Source: Hydractinia symbiolongicarpus (taxonomy: Eukaryota > Cnidaria > Hydrozoa > Anthoathecata > Hydractiniidae). From it: a stretch of 64,000 bases of DNA. Location: positions 12,770,001-12,834,000 of the forward strand of contig NC_079883.1 in NCBI RefSeq assembly GCF_029227915.1, written 5' to 3'. Position numbers and translations under genes: made by a program. Each line of letters begins with the position of its first letter. Positions within the stretch are counted from its first letter, which is position 1. Below the pieces are notes generated by a model. It saw nothing but the letters and a program-made list of their open reading frames with translations. It was not told the DNA's origin and searched no databases. Below, piece by piece: positions 43,589 through 63,244 of the stretch.

Positions 43589-45111
43589 CTAGTTTGAAAA
43601 CAAATACAATATGTTATTGACAGCAATAAAAAAATACTTTTACATATTTTACATACATCTCAATACTTAGTTGCTAAAATTATGAAACTTTGGAGAACCA
43701 ATAAAGATTTATCAAAAAAATTACCAGATTCCAACTTTAAGAATCTTTCAAATGAGTTTAACTTGTTATGTCATTAAAAGTAAGCTTTAATAGACCTGAG
43801 ACAGAGGGAGAAATTCAGATGGAAGAGAAGAATTAAGATTTCAGATAAAGGATAAAATTACAGAAATAGAGGTTCTCATTTTACTTTTTCCTTCAGCTGA
43901 GGCAAACAAAATGTGTGCTTCACTTGTTTCATGGTTCCATTGATTAAATAGGCAAAAGTGCAGCAACAGTAGTAATTAGCAAGCTGTCGTAATTGCCATC
44001 TGAGATCAACACAGTGACAGCAAACAAATTGCAAGCATGAAAATAGTAGAATTATGTAGAAGTATAAAAATATATCTGTAATGATCTTCTTTGTAAAACT
44101 TTTTATTCAAATGGAGTGATTTTGTTCAAACTTCGTTTCTACTATACTGTATTAGGGCTGACGCAAAAAATCTGTTTAGTATAGTGAAAATAAAAATTGT
44201 TTCATGCCAAAGCTCTCTGATCCATACCGTTCACACTATACCCACTTAGCTGTATCATGCAGTTATAAGGGCAGCTTGAGTGTAAAACAAAAATCATGAC
44301 AGCAAGATTGGGAGTATCACAAACAAGAAAAAAGAAGCCAAAAACAACAACAAAAAGAATTGTTTTTTCATTAAAGATATGCAAAAAAAATACTTTTGTA
44401 TATACCGCATGGACCACACTTTTCAAATGTTCCATTAATACCTTTTTTACAGGTTCAACTTAATATTGTTTCAATTTTATATTATTTCTGATCAAAAATT
44501 GTGACTTACAGGAACTGAAAAACACTCTTGTTTGAGAAAAAATAAATGAAATATCAACTACTACTATAACCAACACATCAAATGAATATTTTTTTGAATA
44601 TTTAACACTTTTTGATCTCTAAGGCGACTCAAATTAAAATATTTGTTCTATGGGCCCGACCGACCCTAATTTTCATGAAAACAAAAAAAATAATAATATC
44701 AAGCAAAAAAGTTTTAAAGAAAAAAACATGAAAACAAAAACAAACATTTTCTCATCCCATCTCGTGAAAATATAATGAGCATAGAAGATATCAATAATGT
44801 TATTATTTTTTTAGTTAAATGTCCTACTAAAAAAGGTGAATCAATAACAATATTTTAGGACCACCATTGATAAGGCCACTGGAAGTTGATTCTTTGTTCA
44901 TGGTAATTTGTTGCGATAAAACTAAAATGCACAGTGCGCTAATTTTGTAATCACAAAAATAGTTACGCGGTTAAACAGAAGTGTAAATTTTGATGTGATT
45001 TATAACAAAAATTAGCTACTTTCCCTAAAATAGTTATAATAAAGTGAAAAACAAGACAGATTATTGTTGTAACACCCTCCATCGTTATGATTAATATATA
45101 TATGTTTAAAA

Positions 45112-47087
45112 ATTCGAAAAACCTTGTCCTTGGATCACTCACGAAAATAAAAAAGTAATGAACCGTAGAGACCAGGTCCTCCGAAAGGCTAGAAAGCACA
45201 ACAATGCCGAGGATTGGAAATTGTATAAAACTCTACGGAACAAATACAATAACAACATTAAACGTAGCCGAGAAGAATATAATAAGAACCTATTACAGGA
45301 GAACAACTTGAATCCAAGGAAATTTTGGATCATCATAAAAAATTTGTTTTCAACGAAGAGTAAAGCAAATTTCGCTACAACCACGTGCAACAAAGCAGAG
45401 AATATTGCAAAGGCAAATACGTTTTGTGATTATTTCTTGACAATAGTGAAGACATTAAAATCTAGTGTATCTTCATTAAATTACTATGTCTGGAAGACTC
45501 CGCATTACATCGCTCAACGAACTGTTAAAACTTTCAGAATGGAATATGTATCTAAGCTTTATATTGAAAAAGAGATAAAATCGTTTAAACCAAAAAAAGC
45601 CACTGGATTAGATGAGTTACCAACCAAGCTTCTTAAAGACTGTTTACATATCATCAGCAAACCACTATGCCATATAAACAATTTATCATTGAGAACTGGA
45701 CAAGTACCATATATCTGCAAATCAGCTAAAATAACACCCGTCTAAGTCAGGTGATATTAACAAACCAGACAGTTACCGGCCGATTTCTGTTTTACCAGCC
45801 CTCTCAAAAGTACTTGAAAGTCTATACCCAGCTAAGCGGATATCTAGAAGCCAACCAACTCTTATCGGAGTTTTCAATTTGGATATCGATCAAATAGGTC
45901 TACATCGACCACAGCAACATGTTTGTTGACAACATCAGAAAGGAAGTTGATAATGGAAAGTTAACGGGAGCTGTATTTATTGACTTAACTAAAGTGTTCG
46001 ACACTATAAGTCATGCTGTTTTATTGCAAAAACTTCAAAGTTATGGTGCCAGAGACAATGAACTGTCATGGTTCACTGATTATCTTTTTCAGAGACATCA
46101 GTCTGTGTCAATAAAGAACAGCTTATCATCTTCAATGCCGGTGTTCAATGGTGTTCCACAAGGTTCAATTTTGGGGTCATTGTTATTTGTAATATTTTTC
46201 AACGACCTGCCTGACGTATTAGAAAATTGTAGAGTGATAAAATACACAGATAACACTGTTGTCTACTTTCCACACTCAAATAAATCGGTGATTATGTCAA
46301 CCCTTACAAAAGAACTTTCAAATATATCTTCATACTTAGATTTAAATGAACTTATAATCAATATAAAAAAGGGTAAAACTGAAGTCATGCTTATTGGAAC
46401 AGCTAAACGTCTGTCACTACATACTGACGACTGCACTGTTAATTATAGCGACACTCAAATCAACCATGTTGTCTCCTACAAATATCTTGGAATTTTAATT
46501 GACAGTACACTAAACTTCAGCCAGCAGTTTGATAGATTATATACAAAAAAGCCAGTTCGAGAATTAGACTGCTTGAAAGATCAAAAGTAGCTGGAATGAT
46601 CTACCGGTTGATGATTCTACCTGTTTTTACTTACTGTTCGATAGTTCATTCAGATCTCACCAATGGTCAAATTGACAAACTGCAATCCCTTACAAATCGA
46701 GCAAGACGCATTGTCGGTGATCACGAAGTTAAAATTCCGTATATTCACAGCGAGATGTTGAAACAGTTGTGCATGTTTGTAAGGAAGTGTTTGGATGGAA
46801 ATGTTTGTGCCAGCTTCGAAAACTACTTTGAAAAGGTCAATCACCAAGTATACACAAGAAACTTGAATACCTCAGTAAAACTTCCTAAAGTAAATCTTTC
46901 AACGGCAAAGAAGTCATTTTATTATTTTGGAGCAAAATTATATAATGAGCTCCCTTCGCATATAAAACGCGAAGAAAATATTCAAGGACTAAATATATTT
47001 ATATTTATAAAAATATATATAAGATACAAAAATACATTCTGTTGCAAACTAAATAGTGTCCTTTGTTCAGAGATTATTTTTTACTAA
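45112..47087 (+). mobile_element. Decayed non-LTR (LINE) retrotransposon, reverse transcriptase remnant
   Basis: Three pieces of one reverse transcriptase read on the + strand: 45112-45745, 45919-46590 and 46596-47087. Motifs in order: PWITHE lead, KKATGLDELPTKLLKDC, SYRPISVLPALSKVLE (in a shifted frame near 45780), IDLTKVFDTISHAVLL, NGVPQGSILGSLLF, YTDNTVVYF and YKYLGILID, then a thumb/C-terminal part ending near LYNELPSHIK. The element is dead: a frameshift near 45745, another or a stop near 45900 and a stop at 46590; the YxDD box reads YTDN, losing one catalytic Asp. No endonuclease is seen, so it is 5'-truncated. Clade looks CR1/jockey-like. It lies between MNS1 exon 2 and its likely exon 1, in opposite orientation. 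Confidence 0.93.
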
Positions 47088-48755
47088 AGAATGGTAGTGT
47101 ATACTGACCTATATTCACCACCAACCTATTTTCACCACAAAAAACCCTAGTGCTTTCCTGTTGTTCTTATGAATTTGCTTTGAGCAAAGACAAGGGCTAA
47201 ATTTGACTAGAATCCATTGCAAAAATTGAACTTTATAGAAAATGAGGTCAACAATCCAACGACCACTGTGATTAAATAAACATCAATGAAAAAGATCTTG
47301 GCTGAGGTATAACATTAGCTATGTTGGTGTGTTGGCTATATGTTAGTTCATATACCTCAGCGCAAGAGGAAGAGAAATCTATTATCTGAATTTATACCAT
47401 TAAATTCAATCATACCAGGAAAATCTTTTCATAAGTTTGTTGAACATGATGTTTGTTAGGCGTGACAAAAATAAATATGGGAATGGCTATTGAGAAAAAA
47501 AATAATTTGGACGTCCAAATTTCCAAGAGATAATAAGAAAATCAAAGACACTCTTCTTCAAATCACCTTACAACCATGCTGCAATGTTTTTCTGATTTTA
47601 AATTACCCCTTAACTTGCTTAGCATGCCCTCCCCTGGGATAACTTTTGAAATTAACAAAACTGATTTATCAAGTAAATGTAACATGGAAAATAGTGTGCA
47701 TGTATAGAACAGCCTTTAAAAGTACAATCAGATCAATTTCTCTTGTGTTGCAAAAAAAGGAAGACAGAAAGGGAAATCTTCATTTCAACCAGTCATGAAA
47801 GGAGTTTGATTGGCTGCAACTGACTTTGACTATACTAAATGCTTATTTGCAAAATAATAAGCAAATTTACAAACCTCTTCTTGACCTACAAAAGGACGCT
47901 AAAAAACGTTTTTGTGTCATGCCTAAACATCAAAATAAAATTTGATGGTTTCTTGGCAAACTACAAAAATTAATTTTTAATCCCTGTTAAAAATAGGAAT
48001 TGTGTGGTGAAATTAAGGTATGAAATTAGCTACTCTCTAGACGCATTTCCATGTGATACTGTTCAAGCCAATCAAGGGCCATCATTATACAGATTATTTG
48101 TTATTAAAACCGCCATTACAAACTGCAGTAAGCATGCTGTTTAATCGAAAAACCTTCATAAATAAAAGACTGGATTATTCAAGGATATCTGTCTTTTATG
48201 GCTTCAAATCTTTAATAGAAGAGTTTCAATGTTTACGTTTTTGTGGGATTCTTGCACATGCATGGATAAACTCAGAAAAATCGACAGACAATAAAATGCA
48301 GACTTTAGGTGATGAAAGTCAAAGTATTAGCATTTATTAGCATATTATTAGCAAATTAGCATTATTTTTCCTGCAAATAGAATAAGTTAAGTTAAATTTG
48401 TGATATCGTAATACAGATAGCGTCTGCAAAATACCATACTTCATTACTAGCTACAGACGTTATAAAGTTGCTTACCTTACGAAAATGTTGTAATGTGAAG
48501 TTTTGTCTACAGTAGCTAGCTAGCTAGCTAAATAGATTTCTTGATGATAAGACAATTTGGGTCTTCTACTTGCTCCGGCCAATGTATTTTCAAATTTTGT
48601 TAGCTTTTGACTTGCATTCTTATTTTAACGGCGCGAAATATTATAGCTATTCTTATCTTAAGGTTGTTGTTGTTTAAAGGATTCTTAAGATATTTGCTAA
48701 GCTACCTGAGTTTAAAAAGAAAAATAGATTAAAATAATCAAAATAATAATATTAC
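47088..48755. other. Intronic/intergenic, no gene seen
   Basis: AT-rich sequence after the retrotransposon. It includes a short tagc run near 48515-48530. No exon, RNA gene or clear mobile element recognised. Confidence 0.55.
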
Positions 48756-48758
48756 CAT
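48756..48758 (-). other. MNS1: Candidate MNS1 start codon at the end of a first exon
   Basis: On the - strand the sequence ...ACGAAATG|GTAATATT places an ATG directly before a GT donor. Joining it in phase 0 to the exon at 43588 gives M-EIIGRSARPVT, a sensible MNS1 N-terminus of 504 residues in total. The rest of exon 1 would be 5' UTR containing short upstream ATGs (one in AAAATGGCG). This is a hypothesis; other small exons in the 5-kb gap could do the same. Confidence 0.4.
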
Positions 48759-49179
48759 TTCGTATTTTCAAGGTATCAATTTCGGAATCAATTTTGTAGT
48801 TGGAAATGTCTTTTTGCCCTGGAGTGACTTTTGATCGGACGTCCGCGATTTATCGTTGTTGACATTTTAGTTCGCCATTTTGTAAATTAAAGTTGCTATG
48901 AAAGCAATGTGGATATATACACCAACTCGACTTAACGCGAGACCGCGTTTATAAAAGAGACCGGGACGAGCTTACTAAGCAATGTTTGTGCACAATTAAA
49001 ATATTTTTAAGTAAAACTGCAAACTAGTAACTACTAACTACTAACTAGTAACTCTCCAAATTATTTTGTATGAGATCTCCGACTTGATCCCTGGAATGTC
49101 TACCTAACAGAAAGTTACAATTGAAGATTTTTGGAATTTAAATAATAGAATTTCAATCCACATTGTATCTTTTCTCTTC

Positions 49180-49660
49180 TGACCCTGGGACGGCGATACA
49201 AACATGTTCGTAGCATACTCAAGCCGAGCATTGCCAGATACAGAATCTTGTTATAACCAATTAGAAAAGCAATGCTTAGCAATTATCCATGTAACTGAAA
49301 CGTTCTTTTTGTATGTACTTGGCCCAAACTTTGAAGTTTTTACAAACCACATAATATTGGTATCAATACTTTACTTTACCATTGCAAGGATTTAACTTTA
49401 ATATTCGTCGCATTAATGACTCATTCAACCCGGCAGATTAATGTTCCTGATACACCGTTCCTGATGATAATAATAATGCAAGCTCCACCAGAATGAATGA
49501 AAAATACGCTAATTTTACACAAAACATACCGAAAAGATATAATTACACACTAAAAATGACCCGATTATGCAGTGTCTGAAAGAACTTATTCGTTCTACTA
49601 AATCGTATTCAATTGATACTTTATTCACAAAATCATCCCAACTGTACAGTGGAAAAACCA
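49180..49660 (+). pseudogene. Ty3/gypsy-like pol fragment (RNase H and linker)
   Basis: One frame (49204-49395) shows AYSSRALPDTESCYNQLEKQ and then EVFTNH, the pattern of the RNase H part of LTR-retrotransposon pol. A shifted frame follows with FNIRRINDSFNPAD, and near 49550 NDPIMQCLKELIRS resembles the linker before integrase. There is a stop at 49395 and the frame changes. No LTRs, protease or integrase core recognised. An inactive relic. Confidence 0.72.
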
Positions 49661-50905
49661 CACTGTACAGCAAAAGACGCAACAAGTTCACTTGCAGGAC
49701 CGAAAAATTCTTGACGTTCACAGGAAATCGATTTGAAGCAGCGACTTGTAGCCTTGTGTTAGAACGTAGCAGATGCACGGAAAGTCTTCAGTTCAAACCC
49801 CAGTTGAGTCATGTCAGAGGCTAAAATGTTAATCAATTTTTTCTGCTAAGCGTTCAGCACGAGAAAAGGATGAATATCTTAGGTGTTTGACACAAGAAAT
49901 TAGATAATATAGACATTCAGTAGACAGGAAAAGAAGCATTTCAAGTTCTGTCGGAAGTTGAAGTCAATACGCTTTTGAAATTCACAAATCATCACGAACT
50001 TAAATAAATTTCTAAAGAAGGTGTGTAGCATGGCTTAAGCGTATAAAAATTATTGGGTTAGCAGAAGTCGAATTTTTATAGACCTTAAAAAGTAGCTACA
50101 CGAGAAAGGCATTAGTTTCGCTTTAATGCCGAAATGTCCGGTGGTAAAAACAGCTTGTCTGCGGGCTTTCAGGAGAGTATGATAAAAAGAAAGAAACATT
50201 AACTTATAAAATTAAAAAATGGCATCAATTAACATGCAGTAATCTCTTCGATGTCATCCCTGGCTTCAATAAAAACAGCAGTCAAAAATGAACAACAGAT
50301 AATTTTTTTGTTATATTTTGCTCCTCTGTTCTACCGAAAACCGTTCGTTAAAAAGAATACTATATGCGACAACTTCGTTCCAGAGACCTTTGCCTGGACA
50401 TGTGATCATGTGTTGGTAATAGTATTACTTTTAAAGGAAGAACATTCCCCGTGACCTAGAGCCAGGAAGAGAAAATCAAAAAGCTTATTGCTTGTGATTT
50501 TAATATTTAAGTTAAATTAAATGATATTACAACGAAATCAAAAAACTGTTATCGCAAAAAGAAACTCCTTCATTTACTAGAATCAAAATTCAAAATTTCT
50601 TTTTTATTTCACAACATAATATGTTTGTTATTGATCTCGTGCTGATCCTTTTTCATTTTTTGTACTTTTGACCCTTTCAAATTTTTCTTGATATGATATC
50701 TTCATTCATCGTTGCTATTGTAGCATTTTGAAGAACGGTAACAGGAAAGAGATCCTGGAAGGAGGATTGATAATATGAGCTCATCCGTTGAGTTATTTTT
50801 CAAACTTTACTACGGCTACGTATGTTGTGGTAAATCTACTCCAACTTTAGCTACTAGAATGTAATCAATACATTGTGCATTTACCTTAATGAAGTGTTTC
50901 ATATC
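49661..50905. other. Intergenic, no gene seen
   Basis: May contain further decayed pol sequence and the 3' UTR of the - strand surface-protein gene. I could not assign any frame here. Confidence 0.5.
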
Positions 50906-58384
<7,479 letters not shown>

Positions 58385-58949
58385 TTTTAACAAATCGTCC
58401 TTTCACCGGGTCACAATGTGTGTCTTTGTGTCACAAAGTAACTGGCTTTAAACTCTAATGATCAACAAGCTAGCCAACTTGTTGTTGTCTGACAGAAAAA
58501 AAATCCCTGGTTTATTATTACTATAGTTTAATTAGAGTTAAACGCACTTGTTTTGTCAACAAAACAATTAAAGTTTTCCATAACGAAGGCATTGTTATAA
58601 TTCCTTGAAAATATTTGAATCGTCATGCTTACTATCTTACTATAAAAGCACGGAAAGATTGGAAGATAAAGGAATCATAAAAAGGAATAATGATATGAAA
58701 GAGGAAACGTTGGCTGTTAATGTTCAAACTATTTGATGAAAGATAATACTCAATATAAGGGCTAACCAAAAAAATAATCTAGCTGATTAAATAATGCTCA
58801 AAATGTCGATATTCTTTCACTTTTTATGTTGTGCTTGTTTAGAGCATGCTGGCATTTTTTAAATTTCCAACCGTCAACAGATTACGTGACGATGTCTATT
58901 TTTTTAAAGGATCCCTGTAACTTACTTTAGCAACCTAAAACCTTCATTG

Positions 58950-59061
58950 TTACCCTCGCTCATAGCGCCTGTTGCCTCTTTTCTATAACCTGGACGGCGA
59001 AACGAACATGTATCGTCGTCCGATGTTAGAAATGATACAAGAGACCCTGGGGAAAAGGTTG
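58950..59061. mobile_element. Short palindromic MITE, copy A
   Basis: Left end TACCCTCGCTCATAGCGCCT and right end ACCCTGGGGAAAAGGTTG are diverged inverted repeats, around a centre (ggacggcga...tcgtcgtcc) that is also palindromic. Same family as 61775-61882. Confidence 0.6.
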
Positions 59062-60182
59062 CTTTATTGCGATACATATATAAATCATCGCATGTTATTT
59101 TAAATTAGCTTTTGAGACTATACACGATACTTTGGTTTAAAAAATGTGACAAAAATGTTATTTTGACCATTTTTGACCAAATATATCGTGCGTGATAATC
59201 ACTAAAATAAATTGACGAAATCCAAAATGTCAACAATCTTAACTATTTGTTTGTATTTTTAGACCTTTAAGACTCTTCTTTAATTCTTATTGTTATTTAG
59301 TGTTCTAGGAATAAAACACACGAACAATAGTTTTCTCGGTGGGAGGGAAAAAATATTTTTTTGAAATAAATAAGTTATTGTTATATGATACATTCTTGCG
59401 TGAGAAAACATTTAATCTATACCTAATGAACAGAAAGTGAAATTAATAATCGTGCTGAAACATTTTTATGCTTATCAAGGGAAGAAGGGGACTGTCCCTG
59501 AAATATAATTGACAACCAGTATTGTCACTGCAAAAATAAAGGTTTTTAATTGTCGTTAGCTTTGAGTCTTAATTTTCCAAAATACTTTTTAATTCGCTAG
59601 TATTTTATAATCACAGTCCAAATTTACTGAAGATTTAGGATTCTCGAGTTTCAAAGAGAGATTCTGAAGCGCAGTGCACTCTAACCTAATACACGCTTTT
59701 TTTATAAGAAATTTTCAGATTAAAAGCAATAGGTCATTGTTTAGAACAAAAGAAAAATGATCACCCTGACATTAAAATTAATTCTGTTTGTAACAATGAA
59801 CAAATAAGATTTAAAATAATCCATTAAAATTCTACAAAAATGTGTATACCGGGTGTTGGATCCTGTATATAGGAATCGGCTACCGTATATTTATACATGT
59901 TTTGAGTTGTACGTTGTAGATTATAAAACGAAGATATATTTTGTTCTTAATGTGACCTGTGTAAATCTAAGTGGTCCTAATACACTACTTCAGGTACGTT
60001 TAGCGAGCTGTTTGAGAATGATGAAAACACTGCTAAAGCTATACACACTATTTTAATAAAATCATAAAAATCAGAGCTGACTACCTTAGCAGGTTTTGTC
60101 AAACTCGATAGCGTTAGGACAAGCTCACTATAAAAGAATCCACGCATAATCTAGACTTTCCTTTTGTTCTTTTTTGTGTTAG

Positions 60183-60877
60183 CCCAGTAAACACCGCAAC
60201 GTTGCTACAACGTTGCAACAACGTCGCCCTATGACGTTGCATTGGGGTCGCATGAACGTTGCGAATGAAAATCGCGACAGCGTTGCACGACAACGTCATA
60301 ACAACGTTGCGCTATGACGTTTGAACGACATTAGAATAACTATAAAGAAACGTTGTAGTAACGTTGTAACAACGTCGCTGCGACGATGTTGCGTATGACG
60401 TACGAAGGACGTCAGAATGCCTATAAAGTAAGTTGCAACAACGTTGCAGCAACGGTGTTTGCCATTACTTCATTAAGATCGTTGCGTATATGACGTTGGA
60501 AGAAGTTTTGAAGACGTTTAAAGTGACGTTGTAACAACATGGTTTTTTTCAAGAAGAAGAAAGCTTTTAGTAATAAAACAATTCTTAGTTGAACAATCGC
60601 TGCTACGAACCTGCTTTCTCTCTTTGATCTCCGTAAATATAAATTTTGTAAGTAATTTCCTCAACCCCATATACAACGTTGAAGCAACGTCAGATTTTGG
60701 TCGTGATATTACGTTGCAATCGGTACCAAAAAACAACTTTGCAGCAACGTTAGGTTGAAGTTTCAGCTGCGACGTTATATTTCCGACGTTGCTGCAATGC
60801 TGTTTTTTGGTCAGGTGACGTCGCGACTTAAAAGCAACGTTGCTGCAACGTTGTTGCAACGTCGCTTGTTTTCTGGG
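60183..60877. mobile_element. AACGTTG-rich element with terminal inverted repeats
   Basis: The left end reads CCCAGTAAACACCGCAACG and continues into gttgctacaacgttgcaacaacgtcgc. The right end, reverse-complemented, reads CCCAGAAAACAAGCGACG and continues into ttgcaacaacgttgcagcaacg. The interior is filled with short palindromic AACGTTG units in both orientations, separated by ordinary AT-rich DNA. No open frame looks like a transposase. Confidence 0.7.
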
Positions 60878-61774
60878 AGGTAGGTTGGCGCTAGTAGTCC
60901 ACACATTGAATCCGCCTTTGTGTCCTTAAACAAGGCAAGGTTAAGAACAACTTGAAGAATTTTCTGTTAATAATAGACAGGGGAGTTTTAGCAAACAGTC
61001 ATTTGAAGATGCCTCGTTGACGGCGCAAACTATAGAGATATTACTATGCGTAAATGAAACTCGAAAAATCTCCATTTTCTTTAATTTTTGTAACCCAAGA
61101 TGAACAGTAAACTCATTCCACCTCTGATCCTCCTACGGTATGTTAGATACAAGCATTTATGAGGTAAAACATTATCGTTATCTGCGATAAATGAAAACGA
61201 AAAATGGGTGAACTCCGACAGGACCTATTACGTTCTTGAACCTGACCGTATTTACTGACCATAGAAAGCAAGTCCGCGCAAAAATGTCAACTATTATTTC
61301 ATTGACCATCTCTCTAACCAGCATAGCTACGGCATATTTGAAGTCCTTAGGTCTAAACGAAGAGCATTATTTTGATGTGTTTTAAATGCTTGCCGCTTGA
61401 CAAGTGAAAACACAATAAATGGAACTTTCGTTTAGTGGACCCAACTTTGTTTCCGACGAACACGTTCTTCTAGCCGTCCCAGTCAGAAAATATACAAGAT
61501 GCCCTAGAGACGAGGACCATTATTTTTGGTCCATTTTTCTTAAGGATTAAATTCCCTTAAATTTCTCTCCATAACTGGAACGTTAGATAACTGAAATATT
61601 CGCTAAGAGAAACGAGTTTCTCAGTCCATTAAAGCAAATTAAGCACATAAATGGAATTTTTGCAGAAAGTTAAGTGACTCACTTATCTTTAACTGCGTAA
61701 GAAATTATCCACGGTAGAAAAGATTGTGGAATTCTATAATAGCTTCAAACAGCTATAGTTTTGCTTCATGCTCT

Positions 61775-61882
61775 CAACCTCCTCCCCAGGGCCTCTTGTA
61801 TCTTTTCTAACTTCGGGACGGCGATACGATTCGCCGTCCTGAGATAAAAAAAGATAGACAACAGGCGCTGGGAACGAGGTTG
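61775..61882. mobile_element. Short palindromic MITE, copy B
   Basis: 108 bp. Left CAACCTCCTCCCCAGGGCCT; right AGGCGCTGGGAACGAGGTTG is its approximate reverse complement. The centre GGACGGCGATACGATTCGCC is also palindromic, so the whole element can fold into one hairpin. A half copy occurs near 33067-33099 and a fragment near 49180. Confidence 0.7.
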
Positions 61883-62737
61883 GTATGCTCTATCTAAATT
61901 AAATTTTAACGAATTGCAAATTGACCAGGAAAAAAAGTGAAATGCGAAAGAAAGAATTGCGAAGGTCATTCCTTGTTTAAAAAATGAAGAATTTAACTTA
62001 TGTCTATGATAATAATAAGTTTTTATATTTATTTATTGGACGTGGATATTCTGCGGGTCCCGCAGAATAAGTGCAGGTATTTATTCTGCCGGCACTAATA
62101 ACCGGTAGAATAAAGGGTGTATTAATTCTGCCGGCATTAACCAACTACCGGCAGAATAAAGAGAGATATTAGTCTGCCGGCACTAACTTCCGGCTGAATA
62201 AATCTCCCGGCAGTAATAGCGGAAAACACGAGTCAAGCGGAAAAAAATATAATGCCGGCTATATACTTTCTTCGATTGCTTTTTCACCTCCCCTTTTCCT
62301 AACAGAATATGATAACATTATTTTAAGAATGTAATGACAAAAGAATTATTGACTTTTGTATTGTAAACTTTAAAGAAAAGCAAATATTCCAATCTGTGCT
62401 ATTAAAACAAACGTTGTAGTATATCTAATTAAGCACCTTGCACAAGAGCGTGGTTTGTTAAACTCTGCTTTACAATTTCCACACAAACTTTATTTCCGTG
62501 ATTCAACTGCATCTTTTATGTATTCGTACAGGTTACCATAAGTTTTTTTTAGGCCAAATCTCCTAATTAGTTTTATATTGCATGATTTGTCACTTATGCA
62601 ATTAGAAAGATCCTGTTTGACCATCCTTCGAAACGTCTAAGCTTTAGTTTTTACTTATACAGTTCATAGCACATTCGGGTGAAAACAAAACAGACAAAAT
62701 CATTTCAGCCTTTCCTTTTTCGTTCATCTTGTTAAAG

Positions 62738-63244
62738 TCATAAACTTGGAAATAACCATCGAGAACAGGTAATTAGCCATTGGTCTGTGAGGCGCCTTTG
62801 TCTTGGCAAGTGGTTCAACAACATCTGTGAAAAATATACCATTTAAAAGTATAACATTATATATATCATTAAAAGTGTAACACAATTAACAATCAAATTT
62901 ATATAACGTAGATTACTATTAATCTTTATTATGTACAGATAATAAATGAGGGCAGCAGGAATTGAACCTGCAACTGCAAGACAAGAGCCATGCTGTTTTC
63001 CCGTTAAACTATACCTTCGAACATAATGATTCTTAAGTTGACTTTATAATAAGTCACAACAGAGTGGCAAAACGCCATAAAGGAAAATGATGTTTATCAT
63101 AAAAATTGTACCACCGTGTGTAGTTAGCTAGTTACCTGGTTAAGTTCATGATTATACTTATCAACTGTATCCTTTACTTCTAAAGTTTGGCCATCTGCAG
63201 ATGCCCTAATTTTGATACTAAATGGGCGGTTATACTGCAGTGTT
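62738..63244 (-). CDS. Two candidate exons of an unidentified gene (3' end)
   Basis: 63136-63244: preceded by a good acceptor (ttattacag), open in one frame (contains RPFSIKIRASADGQTLEVKD), ending CAG|GTAACT. 62738-62824: acceptor tttcacag, then in phase 0 a 28-residue arginine-rich tail ending in TGA. No upstream exon found and the family is not recognised. It lies inside the candidate transposon, so it may be a transposon-borne fragment or chance. Confidence 0.28.
62945..63019 (-). repeat. tRNA-like (pol III box) sequence
   Basis: On the - strand GGTATAGTTTAACGGG resembles a D arm/A box and GGTTCAATTCC (62958-62968) is a perfect B box within a good T arm GCAGG-TTCAATT-CCTGC. The acceptor stem and anticodon arm do not pair, so this is a tRNA relic or SINE head. 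Confidence 0.5.

Noticed and set aside
48860-48900. Short ATG frames on the - strand upstream of 48758 as the MNS1 start
   Set aside because: One ends after three codons and the other after about 25 with no good donor in frame; they are better read as upstream ATGs in a 5' leader.
49770-49830. B-box-like gttcaaacccc as a pol III gene
   Set aside because: No A box at the right distance and no arms that pair.
60518-60904. 128-residue open frame on the - strand
   Set aside because: Made of AACGTTG repeat translated as repeated CSNV-type residues; part of the repeat element.
62945-63019. Functional tRNA gene
   Set aside because: Only the T arm pairs properly; acceptor and anticodon stems fail.
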